From Nocardia arizonensis (GTDB lineage: Bacteria > Actinomycetota > Actinomycetes > Mycobacteriales > Mycobacteriaceae), in contig NZ_LGYZ01000110.1 of assembly GCF_001310275.1 (NCBI RefSeq), forward strand, positions 1 through 64,000: a stretch of 64,000 bases of DNA, written 5' to 3'. Position 1 is the first letter of the stretch. The number at the start of each line of letters is the position of its first letter. The notes under the pieces are model-generated. The model was not told where the DNA came from. It was given only the letters and a program-made list of their open reading frames with translations, and made no database searches. Below, one piece after another: positions 1 to 9,853 of the stretch. Both the position numbers and the translations under genes were made by a program.

Positions 1-3000
1 ACAGCCTCGGAATCGACACGATCCGACCTCGTCGCCGACTCCCCAACGCCCCCACCCGCACGATCGAGAAGCTCACCGAACCGCGCATCGACATCCGCAC
101 GCGCCGCATCGAACTCCGCTTGTGCACGCAAATACGACTCGTGCGCAGCCGCATCCGCCGCAGCCTCTTCCTCGGACAACAACCCGCGGCGCGCCTCACC
201 CAACTCCGCACGCGCAGCATCGAACTCCGCCTGCGCACGCCGATACGACTCCAACGCAGCAGCATCCGCCGCAGCCTCGGAATCGACACCATCCGGCCGC
301 GTCACACTCGAATCATTATGCGGACGCGATGCGCCAGGATCGCCGTCCGAGGGCAACCGCCGATCACCGCCTGGACCATCGAGATCCGGTGTCGGGCCGT
401 CGGGGTGTTCGCGGGCGGGTGGACCGCTCGGGGGCAGGTCGGCGACCGGGCGGTAGAGCTCCTCGGTGAGGGATCGGAGTTGGCGGATCTGTTCGGCGCG
501 GGTGCGGATCTCCTCGCGCATCCGGGCGACCTCGGCCTCGAGTTCGGCGGGGCTCAGGCCCTCGTGCTTCTCGATCTTGCCGTCGCGATAAGCCTCGTAG
601 ATCTTGCGGAAGGTGGCGTCATCGGCGGTGGACAGGTCGACGCCGACCAGGCGTGCCCAGTCGCGGTTGGCGCGGGGGCGGGGTCCGTTCGGCTCGGTGG
701 GTTCGCCTTGGCCGTAGGCGCGTGCGGCGTTATCGGCGACCCGCGAGGCGAATTCGCGCGGGTCGATACCCGGCATGATCTCGCCGATGACCTCGCGCAG
801 TCCGTGTACCGCGTCGAGGTCGTAGACGTGCGGTTCGCCGGTGGTGCGCGGATCGGCCGAGTGATCGCCCTTCGGCACCCCCGAATACGGGTCGATGCCA
901 AGCAGCGTGTCGGCGTAGTCGGTGAGTGCCCGCAGCACCAGATCGTGCTGACCCCGGCGCTGCAATCGCATGATCCGATTGCGCAGTTCGCGCGGGTCGA
1001 TGCCGTGGTCGGCGTGCGTGTACTCGTGCCGACCGTGGGGGCCCTTCTTCTGGATCTTCGGGCGCAGCGAGTCGGGATTGTCAGGACTGAGCGCGCGGAT
1101 CAGCGCATCCTGCGCGGCCCTGACCCGCGCCGAGTCGATGAGCTCGAGCTGGCGCGAATATCCTTCGGTCTTCTTCCCGTTGTGCCGCGGACCGTCGAGC
1201 AGATCCTCGAACTGCTGCTCGCGCAACGCCCTTCGCTGATTCGGGTCGGCGAGCGCCGCGGCGAGCCTGCGCGGAGTGAGTTCGGCCTCGGTGAGTCCGA
1301 GCCGGGCGGCGAGTTGACCGCGCGCGTCGCCGATGAGATGGAACGACTCGATATCGGACATGGTGCGCGCGTAGTCGGCGAGCGCTTCCACCTGCGCGGC
1401 CCGCACCGCGTTGTCCAGATGCAGATCGGCGATGGTCCCGGCGATATTGTCCGGGTGAAGTTGGGTGGGGGTGAGCCCCAATTCCTGGACCAGGTCGCGG
1501 ATCTCGCGCACGATCTCACCGCGATCACGCGGCGGCGGCGGTGTCTCGGGCGGGGCCTGCACAGGATGCCATTGCCCGTCCTCGCCGCGCACCAGCGTCA
1601 CATCGAGATCGGCGCCGTCGATGGTCGCGCGGACGTGCCGCACCTCGGGCGTGGCGACCGGGTCGAGATGCACCTGACCCGACCCGTCGGTGCGGGTGGT
1701 GCGGTAGTCGAGTTGCAGGGTGCGGTCGCGCAGTCCCCTGGCCAGATCCTCGTTGCCGTCCAGCGCGCGCGCCAGCGCCTCGGACCGGTCCAACGGCCCG
1801 TCGGTCACGATCAGCCGGTCCGGGCCGCCGTGCGGATCGGGCACGCGGGCAACCTGGTCACCGTAGGTGCGCCCGACCGGCGCGCCCTCGTCGCCGCGCA
1901 GGATCGGTTCGGCGGCGGAGATGAAGTCGGCGAGGTTCTGGGCGCGCCTGGCCGCGGCGTCGCGCAGTTCGGCGAGGGTGCGGTCGAGGTGCTCGCCGGT
2001 CAGATCCGACAGGTCGCGGCCGAACATCGCCGCCCAGCCGGACAGTTCGTCGCGCAGTTGGTCGCGGCGCAGTGCGTGTTCGAAGAAGGCGCGCGGCCCC
2101 TGGTCGCGACCGAGTTCGGCGGAGTCGGCGATATCGCCCCATTCGGGCAGGCGGTCCGCGCCGTTGCCGACGCGTTCGTAGTCGCGCAGCACCGTGTTGC
2201 CGTCGAAGGCGACGATGAGGTCGCGCAGGAATCGGCCCATCGGGTTGTCGTCGAGAAAGCTGACCTCGCGCGAGAACGGCACCGGCCGAGGTTCGCTCGT
2301 GTCGCCCCAGTGGCCGCGACGGGTGTTCGGCTCGTCACCGTAGTCCTCGAAATCGTCGCCGTAGTCGTCGTTGTCGAGATCGGTGTCGTCGCGGCGTCGA
2401 GGCGTGTCCGATCCCAGTTCCCCGCGCGGCGGCGTGTGATCACCGTCCGGCAGGGTCCGCCCGTCCGGTGTCGCCGCGGGCTGATCCGAGTCCTGGACAC
2501 GTCCGTAGGGCCGGGTCTGCTCCTCGTTCGCGCGCCGCGCCGCGTCCGCCAGACCTTCGATGGCGCCGACCTCGCGCAGCACCCGGTAGCTCTGCTCATC
2601 GATGGCCCGGCGCAGCGCCTGGGGACTCTCGTCATCGAGGTCGAAGCCCATCCGGTTCGCCATATCGGTCAGCGATTCGCCCTCCGGCGCCGCTTCGTCC
2701 GGCTCCGGCGGCGGCGCGGCCTCCTGCGGCGCGGTGGTCTCCAGGTCGCGCGCGTGATCGAAGTCGACGAGGTTGTGGATCTCGAGATCGTTGATCAGCT
2801 CTTGGCGCACGCGCGGATCGGTGGTTCGGTCGAGCGTTTCCAGCAGGATGGACCTGGCCTCGTCCGCGGACATCCGCCCGGCCTCGAGCTCGGTGACAAC
2901 GTTCTCGCGCAACAGGTTCGGATCGGCCTCGGTGATCCACGGCCGGTATTCCGTCCCGTCCGGGAAATTCACCGGATGGTGCTCGCCCGCCACGCCCTCG

Positions 3001-6000
3001 ACGCGCCCCGTCGCCCCGTTGACGAGCGGCAGATGCTCACGGTTCTGCCACACCGTCGCGCCCTCCTTGCCGATGCGCGCGACGTTCAACGCCGGATCGG
3101 CGGGCCCCGGCGGCGGCTCGTGCACCTCGGGTCCGGTCGGATGCGGAGTCGGCGTTGGGTGCGGCGCCGGATGCGGTGTCGGCGCGGGCGGATCCGTGAC
3201 CAGATGCACGCCGCCGACCAAACCGTCACGGACAGCGGTCTGACCGCGCCCGTCGAGACCCGATCCGGACGGGTACTTCAGCGTCAACCCCTCGTACCCG
3301 GCATTGAGCTGGTCGACCAACCGCCGCAACACATTACGGTTGTCGACCGGCCGATCACCGCCCGCCTCCGGCAGATTCCGCGGTGACTCGTCCGCCCGGG
3401 CGACCACCCACCGCCCGTCCTCCAACCGCACGTGCAGCGCGACGACCTCACCGTTGTCGCCCAGTTCGATCCGCACCTCGCGTTCGGGCCGCGACGGTTC
3501 GTCGAAATCGGTGTGAGGCCGCTGTTCGCCGGCGTCGTCACCCATGAAGTCGACCTCGTCGGGGCGGGTGGTCGCGAGATCTCGCGGCGGTGCGCCTTCG
3601 AATGGCAGCGGCACGTCGGCGAGTACGTTCGTCCCGTCGCGCACCAGGCGCAATTCCGTGACGGTGACCGTGCCGTCGGCGGCGGCGTGCACCAGTCGGT
3701 AGCCGACCCGCAACGTCCCATCGTCTCGTGCGGCCCGCAGCGCGTCGACCGCCGCGCGCAGATTGCGCCCCTCCCTACTGTCGGGATCGATACCGCGCGC
3801 GCGCATCTGCTCGGGCGTCTCGTTCAGAATCCGCGCGAGATTGCGATCCAGCCCCAGGATATGCCGCAGGTATTCGGGCGAACCCTGTTGGGCGCTGATG
3901 GTTTTGGACCCGCCGAGCTCAGATCCGACACCCTTGGCCTCCACTACCACCAGCGTGGTCGGATCGACGCCCCTCGCATGCACCATCGACGCGACATCGA
4001 CGACGCCCGCACCGTCGAACGCGCCCGCGAACGGCGTGAGCAGCACCGCATCCGGGTGCAGGTCCGAATCGAGGGCATATCCCAGACCCGCGAGCTCACC
4101 GAGTCGCTTGGAGAAATCGACCATTTCGCGCCCGAGGTCGTTGTACCGCCTGGCGGTATCCTCCAGATCGGCGAGATCGGTGAGCCGGTTCACCACCTCG
4201 GCCTCGCTCAACGACGGATCGGACACGATCTCCGCCTCGAGCTGCTGAATCCGGTCCGTCAACCGCTTCGGCGCAAGCTCCTTGTTGTGCTCGACGCCGA
4301 ACTCCGACTTCAGACGATCCAATTCCACCGCGACGGCGTCGCGTTCGGTCTGAAGCTCGAGCCGCCGCGTGGACGCGTCGTGCAGTTGTTCGGCCAGATG
4401 CGGGTCGCGGACCTCGTATGTCCGCGCGTCCCCCCGCTGCGCGTCGTGCGTGTAGCCGTGGTCGGTGAGATGGTCGCCGAGAAACGCCCCGTTGTCTCCA
4501 CGCAGCCGGAAATTCTCGCCGCGGAACGAATTCGGCGGATCGTCGCGGTGATGCCAGGTGCCGTCGGGGTCCCGATAGGAGTCGGCCCGGTCGCCGGGAC
4601 GACGCAACAGACCATCGTCCCCCCGTGTCATTCCCGCCGGTACGGTCTGATCCCCGGGCAGGGTCCGATGCGGACCGGTCGTATCGGGATCGTCGTCACC
4701 CATGAAATCGACCCGCTCCGGCGGCCCGGATTCGCGTTCGGAGTATGGAATGTGGTCGATGTGACGGTCCCCGCCGGGACCGGCCTCGATCCTGCCGGTA
4801 ACGCTCTCGGTGCCGCGCAGCGTCAGATCGCAGTTGGAGCAGTACCGCACCTCGCCGCGCTCGGTGCCGTTCATCATCATGGGCACGTTCATGATCGACG
4901 CGAGCGGATCCTCGCCCCCTCTCGCCATCTCCGCGGGTGTCCGGTCGAGCAGCGCCGCATTGGTCGACTTGACCTCGGCGTGCCCGAGCGGATTGTCGGG
5001 AATGATGAAAACCGCCGGGTCGTGGCCATGGGTGCGGTAGGGAGGCGACGGCTGGGCGCGGTCGAGATTGTCCTGCAACAGATGATGCAAGTCGTCGTAG
5101 TGCATGAAATGCTCGGCGGGCCCGTTGGCGGCCTCGTAGACACGGCCTGTTACCCGATCCACCGTGACCGCCATGACGGCACCGCGGTCGTTGCCCGACA
5201 ACGGCAGGTTCCGTAGGGCCTCGTGCAGGGCCCGATTCGCGGCGGACTGAGCCCGCCGGGCATGCGCCGCGTCCTGCTGCGCTTCTCGCATTTTCGCCGT
5301 CGCGTCCGACAGGTTCCGATTCGCGTGATCGAGGTCCGCCTGCCGCTGCTCGACAGTGCTGTCGTCGGCTCGGTCGAGGAGATTCTTCGCCTCTTGGACC
5401 TTCGTCTTCGCGTCGCGGAGGTCGCCGACCGCGCGGTCCTTGTTCTGGTTGGCCTCTCGTACCAACTCACTCGCATCCGCGGCCCGCTGCACGATGTCGG
5501 GATGCGGCGAAGCCGCCTCATGGAAGGCCCAGTACCGCTCTTCGGCCAAACGTCGAGCGAAGTCGTCGATGTGCTCACCATCGACGTGGGTGATCGGTCC
5601 GTCCTCCGGGACCGGCAGGGTTCCGAGCAGGTGCGGTTCCACACCCGCTTCACGGGAAGCGGGCGCGTTGTCGGTCCCCGTGCCGGGATCGAGGTGGGAC
5701 ATGGCCGACGGGCGCACAGGCGGCGGGTCGTCGTCGCCCATGAAGTCGACGTCGTCGTCAGGTCTGATGGGCTCCGCGTCGTCTCGAACGGGAGCCTCGT
5801 GGTCGTGCGTGCGGTCCGGGTTCGCCGCTTCCCCGGCAGCCGCATCGGAGTGTCGCGCCGGAGGTGTGTATGTCGAATCGGATGGGGGATAGCCCGAATG
5901 GGAACCGGTCGCGGTCTCGGTTCCGTGCAGGGTTCCGGCGCAGTTCGCGCAGTATGCCGCGTCACCTTTAGCACCGCCCCGTGGGAAATGTGGGGCATTG

Positions 6001-9000
6001 AGAACCGAGTGCAGCGATTCCGGGCCGTTGGGTATGCCGAGTGCGCCACGGTGGTGCAGCAACGCGTTGGTAGTGCGGACCTCCGCATGCCCGAGAGGTT
6101 GATCCGGATGCGGGTAGTCGTGAACCTTGGGCCCGTTGTTCTCATGGCTGTAGGGACCGTTGCGACGAACCTCATCCAAGTTGTGACGTAGCGTCTCGTG
6201 CAGGTCACTGTCGGCGACAACGCGATCGCTTGGCCCGTTGGCCGCCTCGTAGACATGGCCGGTGACGCGGTCCACGGTCAACGCCGAGACCTCGCCCATC
6301 TCGTGCCTGCTGAGGCGGTTGGCGTCATCGACCGCGACGGCCCGTTTGGCGGCTTGGAGTTCGGCCCTGGTCTCGGCGAAGCGGTCCTGAGCCGCACGCA
6401 TCGCATCCACCGCGGCACGCTTGTCCTCGGGGCCTGCCGCCTCGAGTGCCCTTTTGGCCTCGCCGCGATCGTGTGCCGCCGCGTCGAGTGCTTCCTCGGC
6501 TCTCCGCAATCGCTGAGCGAGATCCGGGTCACGTTCACCTGCGCGAACGTATTCGGCTGCTCGCTCGGAACTCAGCCGCCGGGCGAAATCATCGACGAAT
6601 TCACCGTCCACGTGCGTAATCAGGTTGGATTCCGGGTCGCGCGTCACCCGCGACTCATCGATGGTGCCGAGCAATTGCGCGTCCACCGATGGCCGCGGCA
6701 GTGTTTCCGATCCGTCCGGTGGCACCAGATGCGACGAGGCCGGATCGCGGGGCGGATCGTCGTCGCCGGTGTCCATCCAGTCCGTGCGATCCGAACTGTG
6801 GTGCGCCGGTTCGGGGTCGCGCGGTTGGCCTTCTCCGTCGTGGCGTCGAGTGCTCGTATCGCCCCGGTCCGAGAGCGGCGCGGTGTGATCGCCGACCGCC
6901 GGACCGCTCTGCGGCCGGAAGGTGCGCCATTCGCCGCCGTTGGCGATGCGTGGGTCCGAATCCGGTGACCGCGGGACGCCGACCTTGTCGGTGGGCGCGT
7001 GAACCTCGACCCCGAGTCGGTCGGAGATGTACTGGGCCCAGCCGTGGGCATTGCCCGCATGGCAGGACACGAGGCGGACGGCGGTGCCCGGCCGATAGTG
7101 CGGGTTGTCGCGGATGGCATCCACGATGTCCTGTGGATGGACCGGGAAGTTGTTGCCGGGCGCGGGGAATCCGTCGCGGCGGCCGTGTACGACCACATCG
7201 TGGGCACCGTCGTTGCGGATGTTCTCGCGCACGCGATGGGTGCGGTTGTCCTCGCCGACGGATGTGCCGGTCGGGTGGTGTATGACACCTTCGCCGCTGG
7301 GGAGCCTGGCGTCGTAGACCGGCGGATTGCCGTTCGCGTCGCGCCACGGCTGACGGTCGTCGGAGGTGCCGTCGCGATCGCGGTGCGGCGCGTCGTCGTC
7401 GTGTGCGGCCGGACCGCGTTCGTCGTGCGGGGTCGTGCGGTCGGGTCCGCCACGCTGTTCGCCGCCACGAACCGGCCTGCTCGCGTCGGCGCCCGGACGG
7501 GCGTGCGGCGCCGCGTGATCGGCGACCGGCAACACCGGCGGGACGTCAGCGGCGGGATCGGTTCCGGTGCGGTGGGGCTCCGCGCCCGCGGCGGTCGCAC
7601 GGACCGGATCGGCGGCGGACTCGGACTCGCCGCCGGTCCGCGGCGCTTCGGTGGGCGTGTGCGCGGCCCGCGCGCCCTCGTGCGGGGTGTCGACGGCTCC
7701 CGCGCGCGATTCGGGCGCGCCCGCGCGGACTTCGCCCGCCCGGGTGTCCTGACCGCCGGTGCCCGCGCGACCGTCGACCGGACCGCGTGTCTCGTCATCG
7801 GTCGGGGGTCCGTCGGGATCGCGGTCGGGTGCGGAGGCGCGCGGGTCATTGGACGTCGTCCGCGTCGTGTCGGCGGCGTTGGCGCGCGGACCGTCGGCGC
7901 GGACCTCGGGTCCGCCGGGTCGGGTCGCGGACGGCGCACCGCGGTCGGCGCCGCCTTGACCGGGGGTGGACTGATTCGCCTGCTGCGTGGGCGTGGCGGA
8001 CTGGTTCGGGGTGTTGGTCGTGTGTGTCGGTGTGGCGGAGGGCTGGCCGGAGGCCGCAGGCGAATGTCCCTGCGCGGGAGCCTGTCCCGGCGAATGGCCG
8101 GTCGCCGAAGGGGGCGCCCCGATGCCGGTGGGCGCACCGGCCGCCGTGATGAGCGGGGCCGCGGCCGACTGGGTTGTCGTGTCGTGCCGGCCGGTCTCGG
8201 TATCGGTCGTGCGGGTGACCGGCTCGCCGCTTGAAGTGGTGTCGGCGCGGGACGTGTCCGCGGTGCCGGAGTCGTCGGCAGCGCCCGTGCGCGACTCCTG
8301 CTGAGCGGGGCCGGAATCCGTCTGTGCCGCAGGGGCATCCGAGTGCGCCTGCGGCGCTTCCGGCTGTGCGCGCGCTCCGCTGTCGGCGGTGGCCTGCGTA
8401 TCGGCGCCCTGCGTGTCCGGCCGGGACTCCTGTCGTCCGGCTGAGGTGCCGCTGCCGTCGGCGGCGGACTGCTGGTCCGCCCCGGCCCGCTGTTCGCCCT
8501 GCCCCTCGGTATCGGCCGACATCGTGTCGCCCTCGGCGGGCGGTGCGTCGGTGGTGCCCGCGGGGCGCACATTCTGACCATCGGTGCCGTCCCCGGCCCG
8601 GGTCTCACCCGAACCGTTACCGGTCGTGTCACCGGTCGCACCCGCGCGCGTGCCCTCGCCCGACGTCCTCCCGGCGCCGTCCCCCTGGGCATCGCCGGCG
8701 CGCTGAGTGGAATTGTCACCGGTCCTGTTGGTGGAACCGTCGCCCGTACCATTGTTTCCGGCACCATTGTTTCCGGCACCGTGATTGCCCGCCCCGTCCT
8801 GACCGAATCCGCCGAGATTCACGTCGGGGCCGAGAGTTTGGGCGATGCGCGAGCTCAGACTCGGCCGTTCGAACAGACCCGGCTTCATGCCCTGCCAGGC
8901 ACTGGTCGCCGCCGATTTGTTGAATCCGGACAGACCACCGTTGGTGGCGCCCGCACTCCACATCAGCGGGTCCGTGGCCGCGGTCTTCAGATTGTTCCAA

Positions 9001-9842
9001 GCGTCACCGAGCCCGACGGTCGCGGCGTCGTAGCCGAACTGCCCGAGCATGCCGCCGCCCGCGCCGACCAGACCCGCCGCGGTGCCGGTGATCGCCCCGC
9101 GCAGCCAGGGCTTCATTTCCTTGCTGAGCGTATTGCCCAGCCAGTGACCGAACGGCCCGGCCGCCGCGCCGCCCGCCGCGGAACTGACCGCCGCCGCCTT
9201 GACCTGGTTCCAGTCGATTTCCTTGCGGTGGCCGTGATCCTTCTGCCACTGCTGGACACCGAGTTCCTGCAAGGTCCCGATGACCGTGTCGATCACGACG
9301 TGCCGGGCGATGAACTTGACCAGCCGTGTCGCCGCCGCCTTCGCCACCGCGCGGATGATCGCCGCGATCACCCGCCCGGTGATGATGCGGGCCGCGATCC
9401 GCGTCGCGCCGATGGCCGCTGCCTCCACCGCGGGCGCGGTGGGCGGAAACAGCCATGCCGCCGCGAGTTCCGCCGCCAGCAGCCCCAGCGACGAGTAGAA
9501 CATGATCTTCGTGTATTCGATCTCGGTGCCGGTCTGGTACACCGATTCGCCGACCTGATCGAAGAAGTCGGCCAGCTTGTTCAGCGACTGGTCCTTGTCG
9601 CCGCCGTCGCCACGGGCAAGGGAATCGAACGCCTTGAGCATGTCCTCGGCGCCCTCGCCGTGCGGATATGCCTTGTGCGCGGCGTCTTTGGCCGCGTAGA
9701 TGTCGTCGACGATCTCGCGCAGATCGGCCGCGGCGGTACGCCAATCGCCCGCCATCGACCACATCTCGTGCTCGTTGCCCTCCGGCCACTCCATACCCGC
9801 GAGGACGGAGAGCCAATGCAACCCGGACGGCAGCTCGATCAT
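1..9842 (-). CDS. Giant type VII secretion-linked polymorphic toxin, C-terminus beyond window (partial)
   Basis: One frame stays open from the ATG at 9842 to base 1, 3,280 codons, with no stop seen; motifs checked at 7064, 6089, 4982, 3941 and 293 all fall in this frame. Residues 1-330 form a WXG100-like/CpnT-type head (starts MIELPSGLHW). Residues ~340-825 are Gly/Ala/Thr/Asp/Pro-rich linker. Residues ~830-980 contain VVVHG (His886) and LVSCHAG (Cys927), a possible His/Cys autoprotease. Two related modules follow: LGHAEV (His1252, Glu1254) with YCANC (Cys1298/1301), and LGHAEV (His1621, Glu1623) with YCSNC (Cys1668/1671). HAE plus CxxC is the zinc-deaminase signature, closest to the YwqJ family. 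Residues ~1735-2080 include VVVEAKG (Glu1968, Lys1970), PD-(D/E)xK-like. VDFMGDD linkers recur at Met1368, Met1714 and Met2100. The start lies 11 bp after the YbaB gene. Export by ESX and toxin function are inferred. Confidence 0.85.
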   Translation of the reverse strand, partial: MIELPSGLHWLSVLAGMEWPEGNEHEMWSMAGDWRTAAADLREIVDDIYAAKDAAHKAYPHGEGAEDMLKAFDSLARGDGGDKDQSLNKLADFFDQVGESVYQTGTEIEYTKIMFYSSLGLLAAELAAAWLFPPTAPAVEAAAIGATRIAARIITGRVIAAIIRAVAKAAATRLVKFIARHVVIDTVIGTLQELGVQQWQKDHGHRKEIDWNQVKAAAVSSAAGGAAAGPFGHWLGNTLSKEMKPWLRGAITGTAAGLVGAGGGMLGQFGYDAATVGLGDAWNNLKTAATDPLMWSAGATNGGLSGFNKSAATSAWQGMKPGLFERPSLSSRIAQTLGPDVNLGGFGQDGAGNHGAGNNGAGNNGTGDGSTNRTGDNSTQRAGDAQGDGAGRTSGEGTRAGATGDTTGNGSGETRAGDGTDGQNVRPAGTTDAPPAEGDTMSADTEGQGEQRAGADQQSAADGSGTSAGRQESRPDTQGADTQATADSGARAQPEAPQAHSDAPAAQTDSGPAQQESRTGAADDSGTADTSRADTTSSGEPVTRTTDTETGRHDTTTQSAAAPLITAAGAPTGIGAPPSATGHSPGQAPAQGHSPAASGQPSATPTHTTNTPNQSATPTQQANQSTPGQGGADRGAPSATRPGGPEVRADGPRANAADTTRTTSNDPRASAPDRDPDGPPTDDETRGPVDGRAGTGGQDTRAGEVRAGAPESRAGAVDTPHEGARAAHTPTEAPRTGGESESAADPVRATAAGAEPHRTGTDPAADVPPVLPVADHAAPHARPGADASRPVRGGEQRGGPDRTTPHDERGPAAHDDDAPHRDRDGTSDDRQPWRDANGNPPVYDARLPSGEGVIHHPTGTSVGEDNRTHRVRENIRNDGAHDVVVHGRRDGFPAPGNNFPVHPQDIVDAIRDNPHYRPGTAVRLVSCHAGNAHGWAQYISDRLGVEVHAPTDKVGVPRSPDSDPRIANGGEWRTFRPQSGPAVGDHTAPLSDRGDTSTRRHDGEGQPRDPEPAHHSSDRTDWMDTGDDDPPRDPASSHLVPPDGSETLPRPSVDAQLLGTIDESRVTRDPESNLITHVDGEFVDDFARRLSSERAAEYVRAGERDPDLAQRLRRAEEALDAAAHDRGEAKRALEAAGPEDKRAAVDAMRAAQDRFAETRAELQAAKRAVAVDDANRLSRHEMGEVSALTVDRVTGHVYEAANGPSDRVVADSDLHETLRHNLDEVRRNGPYSHENNGPKVHDYPHPDQPLGHAEVRTTNALLHHRGALGIPNGPESLHSVLNAPHFPRGGAKGDAAYCANCAGTLHGTETATGSHSGYPPSDSTYTPPARHSDAAAGEAANPDRTHDHEAPVRDDAEPIRPDDDVDFMGDDDPPPVRPSAMSHLDPGTGTDNAPASREAGVEPHLLGTLPVPEDGPITHVDGEHIDDFARRLAEERYWAFHEAASPHPDIVQRAADASELVREANQNKDRAVGDLRDAKTKVQEAKNLLDRADDSTVEQRQADLDHANRNLSDATAKMREAQQDAAHARRAQSAANRALHEALRNLPLSGNDRGAVMAVTVDRVTGRVYEAANGPAEHFMHYDDLHHLLQDNLDRAQPSPPYRTHGHDPAVFIIPDNPLGHAEVKSTNAALLDRTPAEMARGGEDPLASIMNVPMMMNGTERGEVRYCSNCDLTLRGTESVTGRIEAGPGGDRHIDHIPYSERESGPPERVDFMGDDDPDTTGPHRTLPGDQTVPAGMTRGDDGLLRRPGDRADSYRDPDGTWHHRDDPPNSFRGENFRLRGDNGAFLGDHLTDHGYTHDAQRGDARTYEVRDPHLAEQLHDASTRRLELQTERDAVAVELDRLKSEFGVEHNKELAPKRLTDRIQQLEAEIVSDPSLSEAEVVNRLTDLADLEDTARRYNDLGREMVDFSKRLGELAGLGYALDSDLHPDAVLLTPFAGAFDGAGVVDVASMVHARGVDPTTLVVVEAKGVGSELGGSKTISAQQGSPEYLRHILGLDRNLARILNETPEQMRARGIDPDSREGRNLRAAVDALRAARDDGTLRVGYRLVHAAADGTVTVTELRLVRDGTNVLADVPLPFEGAPPRDLATTRPDEVDFMGDDAGEQRPHTDFDEPSRPEREVRIELGDNGEVVALHVRLEDGRWVVARADESPRNLPEAGGDRPVDNRNVLRRLVDQLNAGYEGLTLKYPSGSGLDGRGQTAVRDGLVGGVHLVTDPPAPTPHPAPHPTPTPHPTGPEVHEPPPGPADPALNVARIGKEGATVWQNREHLPLVNGATGRVEGVAGEHHPVNFPDGTEYRPWITEADPNLLRENVVTELEAGRMSADEARSILLETLDRTTDPRVRQELINDLEIHNLVDFDHARDLETTAPQEAAPPPEPDEAAPEGESLTDMANRMGFDLDDESPQALRRAIDEQSYRVLREVGAIEGLADAARRANEEQTRPYGRVQDSDQPAATPDGRTLPDGDHTPPRGELGSDTPRRRDDTDLDNDDYGDDFEDYGDEPNTRRGHWGDTSEPRPVPFSREVSFLDDNPMGRFLRDLIVAFDGNTVLRDYERVGNGADRLPEWGDIADSAELGRDQGPRAFFEHALRRDQLRDELSGWAAMFGRDLSDLTGEHLDRTLAELRDAAARRAQNLADFISAAEPILRGDEGAPVGRTYGDQVARVPDPHGGPDRLIVTDGPLDRSEALARALDGNEDLARGLRDRTLQLDYRTTRTDGSGQVHLDPVATPEVRHVRATIDGADLDVTLVRGEDGQWHPVQAPPETPPPPRDRGEIVREIRDLVQELGLTPTQLHPDNIAGTIADLHLDNAVRAAQVEALADYARTMSDIESFHLIGDARGQLAARLGLTEAELTPRRLAAALADPNQRRALREQQFEDLLDGPRHNGKKTEGYSRQLELIDSARVRAAQDALIRALSPDNPDSLRPKIQKKGPHGRHEYTHADHGIDPRELRNRIMRLQRRGQHDLVLRALTDYADTLLGIDPYSGVPKGDHSADPRTTGEPHVYDLDAVHGLREVIGEIMPGIDPREFASRVADNAARAYGQGEPTEPNGPRPRANRDWARLVGVDLSTADDATFRKIYEAYRDGKIEKHEGLSPAELEAEVARMREEIRTRAEQIRQLRSLTEELYRPVADLPPSGPPAREHPDGPTPDLDGPGGDRRLPSDGDPGASRPHNDSSVTRPDGVDSEAAADAAALESYRRAQAEFDAARAELGEARRGLLSEEEAAADAAAHESYLRAQAEFDAARADVDARFGELLDRAGGGVGESATRSDRVDSEA
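4..289 (-). repeat. 90-codon coiled-coil-like tandem repeat in the giant toxin gene
   Basis: A 16-base string at 4-19 recurs at 274-289, exactly 270 bp (90 codons) apart, encoding VDSEA. Inside this unit a shorter element recurs at 106-119 and 217-230, 111 bp (37 codons) apart, encoding ESY-x-RAQAEFDAARA with a charged, Ala-rich, heptad-like pattern. Only a little over one full unit is visible, so more copies may lie to the left of the window. The likely role is an extended helical stalk or spacer in the effector. Confidence 0.7.
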
Positions 9843-9853
9843 GAGTGCCTAGC

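Noticed and set aside
120..5216. Long plus-strand frames (about 1,088 and 594 codons) opposite the giant toxin gene
   Set aside because: They mirror the minus-strand codon pattern in GC-rich DNA, show no domain, start site or family motif, and conflict with a minus frame rich in recognisable motifs.
6644..8779. 711-codon Pro/Arg/Thr-rich frame on the minus strand
   Set aside because: Off-frame reading of the low-complexity linker of the giant toxin; composition is an artefact of GC-rich repeats.
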